Source of the DNA: PRS1 sp965250265
GTDB lineage: Bacteria > Bacteroidota > Bacteroidia > Flavobacteriales > Flavobacteriaceae
DNA length: 64,000 bases
Assembly: GCA_965250265.1 (NCBI GenBank)
Contig: CBDFNO010000012.1
Coordinates: forward strand, 1 to 64,000
Direction of reading: 5' to 3'
Positions within the stretch are counted from its first letter, which is position 1. Every line of letters begins with the position of its first letter. A model generated the notes under the pieces. That model was given only the letters and a program-made list of their open reading frames with translations. It made no database searches and was not told the DNA's origin. Both the position numbers and the translations under genes were made by a program. Shown piece after piece: positions 1 through 8,900 of the stretch.

Positions 1-441
1 TTTTGGAGTATGGTTGCTGTTGTGTTAAGTGGTGTTATTGGCCGGTTTATTTATATTCAGATTCCTAGAACTATAGAAGGTAAAGCATTAACATTAAAGG
101 AAGTGAAAAACCTAAAAACAGATTTAGGGGCAGTTTTAGATGAAAAATTTAACATAGATAATCAAACATTACAAGTAGCAGAAAACACGTCATATAAAAA
201 TGTAAGGCAAATAAAAAAAGAGTTAAGAGGTAAAAAGATAGCAAAGGAAGATCGGAAATATATATTAAAATTGGTTAAAGATGATGTTGTGCTTTCAAGA
301 AAAATAGTACATCTTGAAACCATGCAAAGGCTATTTAAGTATTGGCATGTTGCACATTTACCTTTTACTTTAATAATGCTTGTTATTGTAATTATTCATA
401 TAGCAATTACAGTAGCTTTTGGTTATAAATGGATATTTTAA
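1..441 (+). CDS. Cytochrome b-like inner-membrane protein, C-terminal part (5' end outside window)
   Basis: The frame is open from base 1, so the gene begins upstream of the window; the first ATG at 10 is probably internal. A hydrophobic segment at the start is followed by the phrase GRFIYIQIPR, a charged soluble stretch of about 80 residues, and a last membrane helix. Histidines sit just before and inside that helix (WHVAHLPF and IIHIAI), as expected of b-haem ligands in cytochrome b561-like membrane proteins. It overlaps the next gene through a TAATG stop/start. By position it could be the quinol-side entry point of the electron-transfer cluster. The family is assigned from motif pattern and context, and the missing N-terminus limits certainty. 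Confidence 0.6.
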   Translation, partial: FWSMVAVVLSGVIGRFIYIQIPRTIEGKALTLKEVKNLKTDLGAVLDEKFNIDNQTLQVAENTSYKNVRQIKKELRGKKIAKEDRKYILKLVKDDVVLSRKIVHLETMQRLFKYWHVAHLPFTLIMLVIVIIHIAITVAFGYKWIF

Positions 442-1781
442 TGGGAGAAGTACTTATAGAACAGATATTGGTTTACGGTACAGTGTTTATACTTTGTATA
501 ACAAATGCCTTTTTTTATATGAGAAAGAAAAAGGTTAGCTCTGTTGTTGTAGAAAAAAAGGTAGAAATAGCAAAAGAAGAGGGGATGTTCGAGCCTGTTT
601 CTTTGCATCCTTATATAAATCTTAATACTTGCATTGGTAGTGCCGCATGTGTTGCAGATTGTCCTGAAAAAGATATTTTAGGAATTATTGATGGTAAAGC
701 AACAGTCATTAACACCGCTAATTGTGTTGGTCATGGTGCCTGTTTTCATGGTTGCCCTGTAGAAGCAATTACACTTCGAATTGGCACAGAAACAAGAGGT
801 GTTGAATTGCCTCATGTAAATCAAAATTTTGAAACAAACATAAAAGGAATATACATAGCAGGTGAGTTAGGTGGAATGGGACTTATTAAAAACAGTGTAG
901 AACAAGGTCAACAAGCTATAGATAGTATTATAAAAAGTGAAAAACCATCTAAAGAAAATGTAATTGATGTGATAATAATTGGAGCAGGTCCTGCAGGCAT
1001 CTCAGCAACCTTGGAGGCAAAGCGACATGGGTTAAGTAGCTTGACTTTAGAACAAGATTCATTAGGAGGAACGGTCTATACATTTCCAAGAGCAAAAATT
1101 GTAATGACCTCTCCTATGAATTTACCACTTTATGGGAAAGTAAAACTATACGACACTTCTAAAGATGAATTACTTCAGTTATGGAACAAAGTAGCTGATA
1201 ATCACAACATCAAAATAAATGAAAATACTAAAGTAGAAAATATTATTCCTCAAAAGGATGATACTTTTAAAGTTATTACAAATGATAACAAAGAATACAT
1301 TGGCAATAATGTTCTTATAGCAATTGGAAGAAGAGGTAGCCCAAGAAAATTAAATATCCCCGGAGAAGAATCTACAAAAGTTGCTTATAGATTATTAGAA
1401 CCTGAAAGGATTTTTGAGAAAAATATTATTGTTGTTGGTGGTGGAGATTCTGCAATAGAAGCTGCATTATTATTAAAAGATGCAAATAATGTAACCATTT
1501 TAGTAAGAACAGATGCTTTTACACGATGTAAACCAAAAAACAGAGAAAAAATTCATAATGCTATTGATGATAATTCTTTGCAAGCAGTCTTTAATTCTAA
1601 TTTAATTACTATAAATAATGATAATTGTATCATTAAAGTTGGGAATGATGATGATGTAATAAAAATTGAAAATGATTTAGTGTACATTTTTGCTGGTGGA
1701 GAATTACCAACCAAATTTTTGGAAAAACCAGGAGTGAAAATAACAAAACGTTTTGGATATACCATGAAAAGTCACTACTGA
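441..1781 (+). CDS. Ferredoxin-domain / FAD-NAD(P) oxidoreductase (thioredoxin reductase-like fold)
   Basis: An N-terminal membrane anchor (about residues 3-25) precedes a two-cluster ferredoxin module and a two-dinucleotide-domain flavoprotein. The FAD site is GAGPAG near residue 185 and the NAD(P) site is GGGDSAIEAA near residue 340. A redox CxxC typical of thioredoxin reductase is not evident. Both iron-sulfur motifs lack the usual second cysteine: CIGSAACVADCP has Ser and CVGHGACFHGCP has His there. The start at 441 is preferred because its ATG overlaps the upstream stop (TAATG); an in-frame ATG at 429 is the alternative. The likely role is moving electrons between NAD(P)H or ferredoxin and the membrane/cytochrome chain; the direction is unknown. 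Confidence 0.8.
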   Translation: MGEVLIEQILVYGTVFILCITNAFFYMRKKKVSSVVVEKKVEIAKEEGMFEPVSLHPYINLNTCIGSAACVADCPEKDILGIIDGKATVINTANCVGHGACFHGCPVEAITLRIGTETRGVELPHVNQNFETNIKGIYIAGELGGMGLIKNSVEQGQQAIDSIIKSEKPSKENVIDVIIIGAGPAGISATLEAKRHGLSSLTLEQDSLGGTVYTFPRAKIVMTSPMNLPLYGKVKLYDTSKDELLQLWNKVADNHNIKINENTKVENIIPQKDDTFKVITNDNKEYIGNNVLIAIGRRGSPRKLNIPGEESTKVAYRLLEPERIFEKNIIVVGGGDSAIEAALLLKDANNVTILVRTDAFTRCKPKNREKIHNAIDDNSLQAVFNSNLITINNDNCIIKVGNDDDVIKIENDLVYIFAGGELPTKFLEKPGVKITKRFGYTMKSHY

Positions 1782-1787
1782 TATTCT

Positions 1788-3623
1788 TTGAAGAAGTTAA
1801 TTGTACATATCACAATTATTGTCTTTTCTGCGACAATAGGTTATGGACAGATATCTCCTGGGGATTTATCTGAAGCACATAAGGAGTTGGAAGGCATGAG
1901 TAATTGTACACAATGCCATGAATTAGGAGAAAAAGTTTTAAATAGTAAATGTTTGGAGTGTCATAAAGAAATAAAATCGTTAATAAATGAAAATCAAGGA
2001 TTTCATGCCAGTTCAGATGTCGTAAAACAAGATTGTTTTAAATGCCATAGTGAACATCATGGGCGAAAATTTGAAATGATTCGATTCGATGAAGATAATT
2101 TTAATCATGAAGAAACAGGTTACGAATTAGAAGGCACACACGCCACTGTAGATTGTAGAGAATGTCATATGCCAGATAATATTGAAAATATCGAAATTAA
2201 AAAAAGGCAGAACACATTTTTGGGTTTAAACCAAGAGTGCTTAACCTGTCATGACGATTTTCATCAAGAAACGCTTTCAAATGATTGTATTCAATGTCAT
2301 GATTTTGAAGAATTTAAACCTGCATCTAATTTTAATCATGATGATGCAGAATTTGCACTAAAAGGAGAACATGTTGATGTTGAATGTATTGAATGCCATA
2401 AAGAAACTACTAGAAACGGAAAAGAGTTTCAAGAATTTACGGGTTTAGCTTTTGAAGATTGCGTGTACTGTCATGAAGACCCGCATGAAAGCAAATTTCT
2501 GGGAGACTGTAAATCATGTCATAAGGAAACTGATTTTAATTTGTTTTTTGGAGAAGAAACTTTCGACCATAATAGCACTCATTTTACTTTAAAAGGAAAG
2601 CATAAGGAGGTTGATTGCTTTAGCTGTCATAAAGAATCAGACAATCCGTTATTAGTATTTCAAGATAATTTACGCATTAATGAGAATAACTGTGTAAAAT
2701 GTCATGACGATGTTCACGAAGATAAATTCGGACAAGATTGTGCTAAATGCCATAGTGAGACAAGCTTTTTATCAATAAAGAAAATAAAGAATTTTAATCA
2801 TAGCGTTACTGATTATCCTTTAGAAGGAAAACATTTAGAGGTTGATTGTAAACAATGCCACAAAGGACGATATACCAAACCAATTGATTTTTCAGCATGT
2901 AATAAATGTCATAGCGATTATCATAATGGCGAGTTTATAGTGAATAATGTGACTCCAGATTGTATAGAATGCCATTCTTTGGCTGAAGGTTTTGAATATA
3001 GTTTATATACATTGGAACAACATCAAAAAACTAAATTTCCTTTAGAAGGCGCTCATGTGGCAACACCTTGCTATACTTGTCATATTAGTGAAGATGATGA
3101 ACGCTGGACGTTTAGAGAACTAGGTTCAAACTGTGTGGATTGCCATAACGATATTCATAAAGGATTTATTACTGAAGCATTTTATCCGAATCAAGATTGT
3201 ACCACATGTCATGTAAATGATACGTGGTCTAATATCAATTCGTTTGACCATTCTAAAACCGAATGGGTACTTGAAGGAAAACATCAACAAGTAGCCTGTC
3301 GCGAATGCCATTTCACAGAAAATGAAAATAATAAAAATGAAATAATACAGAAGTTCACCAATTTAGATACAGATTGTATTACCTGTCATGAAAATATTCA
3401 TGAAGATATTTTTGCTGTAAATGGAGTAACAGATTGTATTAGGTGTCATGTAGCTACTAGTTGGACGCCAGAAAATTTCGACCATAACACTACTAACTTC
3501 TCCCTAGAAGGTAAGCATAAAGAAGTTGAATGCAAGGCTTGTCATACGAGTAGTATTGAAAAAGATAAAAGAGTAACATTATATAAACTAAACACATTTG
3601 AATGTGTAGATTGCCATCAATAA
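1788..3623 (+). CDS. Secreted multihaem c-type cytochrome, 23 CxxCH motifs
   Basis: A TTG start six bases after the upstream stop opens a Sec signal peptide (MKKLIVHITIIVFSATIGYG). The 611-residue product carries 23 CxxCH haem-binding motifs and little else. They recur in a loose pattern in which a phrase like LEGKHxEVxC precedes every second or third haem and histidines in FDHN or FNH are candidate distal ligands. This resembles doubled-CXXCH/NrfH-like multihaem proteins of the periplasm or cell surface. The repeats here have diverged, unlike those of the following gene. The 3' end overlaps the start proposed for that gene, suggesting translational coupling. The substrate is unknown; electron transport is inferred from the haems and neighbours. 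Confidence 0.85.
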   Translation: MKKLIVHITIIVFSATIGYGQISPGDLSEAHKELEGMSNCTQCHELGEKVLNSKCLECHKEIKSLINENQGFHASSDVVKQDCFKCHSEHHGRKFEMIRFDEDNFNHEETGYELEGTHATVDCRECHMPDNIENIEIKKRQNTFLGLNQECLTCHDDFHQETLSNDCIQCHDFEEFKPASNFNHDDAEFALKGEHVDVECIECHKETTRNGKEFQEFTGLAFEDCVYCHEDPHESKFLGDCKSCHKETDFNLFFGEETFDHNSTHFTLKGKHKEVDCFSCHKESDNPLLVFQDNLRINENNCVKCHDDVHEDKFGQDCAKCHSETSFLSIKKIKNFNHSVTDYPLEGKHLEVDCKQCHKGRYTKPIDFSACNKCHSDYHNGEFIVNNVTPDCIECHSLAEGFEYSLYTLEQHQKTKFPLEGAHVATPCYTCHISEDDERWTFRELGSNCVDCHNDIHKGFITEAFYPNQDCTTCHVNDTWSNINSFDHSKTEWVLEGKHQQVACRECHFTENENNKNEIIQKFTNLDTDCITCHENIHEDIFAVNGVTDCIRCHVATSWTPENFDHNTTNFSLEGKHKEVECKACHTSSIEKDKRVTLYKLNTFECVDCHQ

Positions 3624-4900
3624 TACTGATGTTTTTGGTGTTTACATCAATTTTTGGGCAATCATCTCCTCATGGTGATGATCTAAAAATTAACTGTAAT
3701 CAATGCCATAATCCCTATGGCTGGGAAATTGACGTGTATTTATTACGTTTTGACCATAATAAAACTGATTTTAAACTTGAAGGTGCTCACACTCAAACTG
3801 ATTGTAAAGCATGTCATGAAAGTTTAATTTTTAATGAAGTTCCAAATCAATGTGCTTCCTGTCATAATGATATCCATAGTGCATCTGTTGGTAATGATTG
3901 TGTTAGATGCCATACATCTAATACTTGGTTAGTAGACAATATCCCTGAAATTCATGAGGGAAATGGTTTCCCTTTAGTTGGGTCACACAGTAGTTTAAGT
4001 TGTGTTGACTGTCATTTTTCTGAAACTAATCTGAGGTTTGATAATGTAGGTAACGATTGTATTAGTTGCCATAAGCAGGATTATTTAACAGAGGAAAGCC
4101 CAGATCATACTAATTTTTCAACAGATTGCTTAGAATGCCATAACCCAATTGGTAATGATTGGGATACGGATAATATTGGCGATCATGACTTTTTCCCATT
4201 AACACAAGGTCATGATATACAAGACTGTACACAGTGCCATACCACAGGGAACTATGCAGATGCCGATCCTAACTGTGTAAGCTGCCACCAAATGGATTAT
4301 GATGATTCGACGAACCCTAATCATAGCACCAATGGATTCCCAACAGATTGTGCAACTTGCCATACCACCGATCCGGGATGGACACCAGCAGATATCAATC
4401 ATGACTTTTTCCCATTAACACTGGGTCATGATATACAGGATTGTACACAGTGCCATACCACAGGAAACTATGCAGATGCCGATCCTAACTGTGTAAGCTG
4501 CCACCAAACGGATTATGATGATTCGACGAACCCTAATCATAGCACCAATGGTTTTCCAACAGATTGTGCAACTTGCCATAGTACCGATCCGGGATGGACA
4601 CCAGCAGATATCAATCATGACTTTTTCCCATTAACACAAGGTCATGATATACAGGATTGTACACAGTGCCATACCACAGGAAACTATGCAGATGCCGATC
4701 CTAACTGTGTAAGCTGCCACCAAACGGATTATGATGATTCGACGAACCCTAATCATAGCACCAATGGATTCCCAACAGATTGTGCAACTTGCCATACCAC
4801 TATTCCGGGATGGACACCAGCAGATATCAATCACGACTTTTTCCCATTAACACAAGGTCATGATATACAAGACTGTACACCGGGGTGGACACCAGCATGA
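3602..4900 (+). CDS. Giant multihaem c-type cytochrome, 5' part (frame broken in scrambled repeats)
   Basis: The ATG at 3602 lies inside the end of the preceding gene and gives a plausible signal peptide (MCRLPSIILMFLVFTSIFGQ); an ATG at 3629 would give a very short one. Seven diverged CxxCH motifs are followed by three full copies of a 72-residue unit with three haems each (CTQCH, CVSCH, CATCH), making 16 haems. A fourth unit breaks at about 4877 and an in-frame TGA follows at 4898. The same frame resumes downstream (5861-10111), so both pieces are probably one gene of about 6.5 kb. Either the array has really decayed here or the assembly is wrong. Confidence 0.75.
   Translation: MCRLPSIILMFLVFTSIFGQSSPHGDDLKINCNQCHNPYGWEIDVYLLRFDHNKTDFKLEGAHTQTDCKACHESLIFNEVPNQCASCHNDIHSASVGNDCVRCHTSNTWLVDNIPEIHEGNGFPLVGSHSSLSCVDCHFSETNLRFDNVGNDCISCHKQDYLTEESPDHTNFSTDCLECHNPIGNDWDTDNIGDHDFFPLTQGHDIQDCTQCHTTGNYADADPNCVSCHQMDYDDSTNPNHSTNGFPTDCATCHTTDPGWTPADINHDFFPLTLGHDIQDCTQCHTTGNYADADPNCVSCHQTDYDDSTNPNHSTNGFPTDCATCHSTDPGWTPADINHDFFPLTQGHDIQDCTQCHTTGNYADADPNCVSCHQTDYDDSTNPNHSTNGFPTDCATCHTTIPGWTPADINHDFFPLTQGHDIQDCTPGWTPA
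4187..4834 (+). repeat. Three tandem 216-bp units, left part of the cytochrome array
   Basis: Exact 216-bp period beginning at the GAC of the phrase DFFPLT (4187, 4403, 4619). Units are nearly identical in DNA and differ at a few sites: Q or L after DFFPLT, and TTDP, STDP or TTIP before GWTPADINH. A fourth unit begins at 4835 and is lost after about 45 bases. Each unit encodes 72 residues and three CxxCH motifs. Confidence 0.95.
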
Positions 4901-5940
4901 TATCAATCATGACTTTTTCCCAGTCATGCCATACCACAGGGAACTATGCAGATGCCGATCCTAACTGTGTAAGCTGCCACCAAACGGATTATGATGATTC
5001 GACGAACCCTAATCATAGCACCAATGGTTTTCCAACAGATTGTGCAACTTGCCATGGACACCAGCAGATATCAATCATGACTTTTTCCCATTAACACAAG
5101 GTCATGGACTGTACACAGTGCCATACCACAGGAACTATGCATAGATGCCGATCCATAACTGTGTATGCAGATGCCGATCCTAACTGTGTAAGCTGCCACC
5201 AAACGGATTATGATGATTCGACGAACCCTAATCATAGCACCAATGGTTTTCCAACAGATTGTGCAACTTGCAGATATCAATCATGACTTTTTCCCATTAA
5301 CACTGGGTCATGATATACAGGATTGTACACAGTGCCATACCACAGGAAACTATGCAGATGCCGATCCTAACTGTGTAAGCTGCCACCAAACGGATTATGA
5401 TGATTCGACGAATATCAATCATGACTTTTTCACCAATTAACACAAGGTCATGATATACAGGATTGTACACAGTGCCATACCACAGGAAATACAGATGCCG
5501 ATCCTAACATACAGAATATCATAGCACCAATGTCCAACAGATTGTGAACTATGCCAGATGCCGACACCAACTTGCCATAACTGTGATACGGAAACTATGC
5601 AGATGCCGATCCTAACTGTGTAAGCTGCCACCAAACGGATGATGATTCGACGAACCCTAATCATGACCAATGGTTTTTCAACTTGCCATTACACGATTCC
5701 GGGTGGACACCAGCAGATATCATGACTTTTTCCCATTAACACAAGGTCAGTGCCATACCACAGGGAACTATGCAGATGCCGATCCTAACTGTGTAAGCTG
5801 CCACCAAACGGATTATGATGATTGCAATTCGCCATGACTTTTTCCCATTAACACTGGGTCATGATATACAATTGTACACAGTGCCATACCACAGGAAACT
5901 ATGCACTAATCATAGCTGCCACCAATGGATTCCCAACAGA
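4877..5940 (+). other. Scrambled and truncated copies of the 216-bp repeat
   Basis: About 1.06 kb made only of repeat-derived pieces with internal deletions, small insertions and out-of-order joins, for example near 4877-4925, 5060-5110, 5420-5440, 5490-5600 and 5690-5760. Stops occur in every plus-strand frame. Flanking units are pristine and in the same reading frame (unit starts 4187 and 5996 are both 2 mod 3), but the gap is not a whole number of units (8 x 216 + 81). The pattern fits a consensus error in a long array at least as well as real decay. Confidence 0.75.
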
Positions 5941-8900
5941 TTGTGCAACTTGCCATACCACTATTCCGGGATGGACACCAGCAGATATCAATCATGACTT
6001 TTTCCCATTAACACAAGGTCATGATATACAAGACTGTACACAGTGCCATACCACAGGGAACTATGCAGATGCCGATCCTAACTGTGTAAGCTGCCACCAA
6101 ACGGATTATGATGATTCGACGAACCCTAATCATAGCACCAATGGTTTTCCAACAGATTGTGCAACTTGCCATACCACTATTCCGGGATGGACACCAGCAG
6201 ATATCAATCATGACTTTTTCCCATTAACACTGGGTCATGATATACAGGATTGTACACAGTGCCATACCACAGGAAACTATGCAGATGCCGATCCTAACTG
6301 TGTAAGCTGCCACCAAACGGATTATGATGATTCGACGAACCCTAATCATAGCACCAATGGTTTTCCAACAGATTGTGCAACTTGCCATAGTACCGATCCG
6401 GGGTGGACACCAGCAGATATCAATCATGACTTTTTCCCATTAACACAAGGTCATGATATACAGGATTGTACACAGTGCCATACCACAGGGAACTATGCAG
6501 ATGCCGATCCTAACTGTGTAAGCTGCCACCAAACGGATTATGATGATTCGACGAACCCTAATCATAGCACCAATGGATTCCCAACAGATTGTGCAACTTG
6601 CCATACCACTATTCCGGGATGGACACCAGCAGATATCAATCACGACTTTTTCCCATTAACACAAGGTCATGATATACAGGATTGTACACAGTGCCATACC
6701 ACAGGAAACTATGCAGATGCCGATCCTAACTGTGTAAGCTGCCACCAAACGGATTATGATGATTCGACGAACCCTAATCATAGCACCAATGGTTTTCCAA
6801 CAGATTGTGCAACTTGCCATACCACTATTCCGGGATGGACACCAGCAGATATCAATCATGACTTTTTCCCATTAACACTGGGTCATGATATACAGGATTG
6901 TACACAGTGCCATACCACAGGAAACTATGCAGATGCCGATCCTAACTGTGTAAGCTGCCACCAAACGGATTATGATGATTCGACGAACCCTAATCATAGC
7001 ACCAATGGTTTTCCAACAGATTGTGCAACTTGCCATAGTACCGATCCGGGATGGACACCAGCAGATATCAATCATGACTTTTTCCCATTAACACAAGGTC
7101 ATGATATACAGGATTGTACACAGTGCCATACCACAGGAAACTATGCAGATGCCGATCCTAACTGTGTAAGCTGCCACCAAACGGATTATGATGATTCGAC
7201 GAACCCTAATCATAGCACCAATGGATTCCCAACAGATTGTGCAACTTGCCATACCACTATTCCGGGATGGACACCAGCAGATATCAATCACGACTTTTTC
7301 CCATTAACACAAGGTCATGATATACAGGATTGTACACAGTGCCATACCACAGGAAACTATGCAGATGCCGATCCTAACTGTGTAAGCTGCCACCAAACGG
7401 ATTATGATGATTCGACGAACCCTAATCATAGCACCAATGGTTTTCCAACAGATTGTGCAACTTGCCATACCACCGATCCGGGGTGGACACCAGCAGATAT
7501 CAATCACGACTTTTTCCCATTAACACAAGGTCATGATATACAAGACTGTACACAGTGCCATACCACAGGGAACTATGCAGATGCCGATCCTAACTGTGTA
7601 AGCTGCCACCAAACGGATTATGATGATTCGACGAACCCTAATCATAGCACCAATGGTTTTCCAACAGATTGTGCAACTTGCCATACCACCGATCCGGGGT
7701 GGACACCAGCAGATATCAATCATGACTTTTTCCCATTAACACAAGGTCATGATATACAGGATTGTACACAGTGCCATACCACAGGAAACTATGCAGATGC
7801 CGATCCTAACTGTGTAAGCTGCCACCAAACGGATTATGATGATTCGACGAACCCTAATCATAGCACCAATGGTTTTCCAACAGATTGTGCAACTTGCCAT
7901 ACCACCGATCCGGGATGGACACCAGCAGATATCAATCATGACTTTTTCCCATTAACACAAGGTCATGATATACAGGATTGTACACAGTGCCATACCACAG
8001 GGAACTATGCAGATGCCGATCCTAACTGTGTAAGCTGCCACCAAACGGATTATGATGATTCGACGAACCCTAATCATAGCACCAATGGTTTTCCAACAGA
8101 TTGTGCAACTTGCCATAGTACCGATCCGGGGTGGACACCAGCAGATATCAATCATGACTTTTTCCCATTAACACAAGGTCATGATATACAGGATTGTACA
8201 CAGTGCCATACCACAGGAAACTATGCAGATGCCGATCCTAACTGTGTAAGCTGCCACCAAACGGATTATGATGATTCGACGAACCCTAATCATAGCACCA
8301 ATGGTTTTCCAACAGATTGTGCAACTTGCCATACCACTATTCCGGGATGGACACCAGCAGATATCAATCATGACTTTTTCCCATTAACACAAGGTCATGA
8401 TATACAGGATTGTACACAGTGCCATACCACAGGGAACTATGCAGATGCCGATCCTAACTGTGTAAGCTGCCACCAAACGGATTATGATGATTCGACGAAC
8501 CCTAATCATAGCACCAATGGATTCCCAACAGATTGTGCAACTTGCCATACCACTATTCCGGGATGGACACCAGCAGATATCAATCACGACTTTTTCCCAT
8601 TAACACAAGGTCATGATATACAGGATTGTACACAGTGCCATACCACAGGAAACTATGCAGATGCCGATCCTAACTGTGTAAGCTGCCACCAAACGGATTA
8701 TGATGATTCGACGAACCCTAATCATAGCACCAATGGTTTTCCAACAGATTGTGCAACTTGCCATACCACTATTCCGGGATGGACACCAGCAGATATCAAT
8801 CACGACTTTTTCCCATTAACACAAGGTCATGATATACAGGATTGTACACAGTGCCATACCACAGGGAACTATGCAGATGCCGATCCTAACTGTGTAAGCT

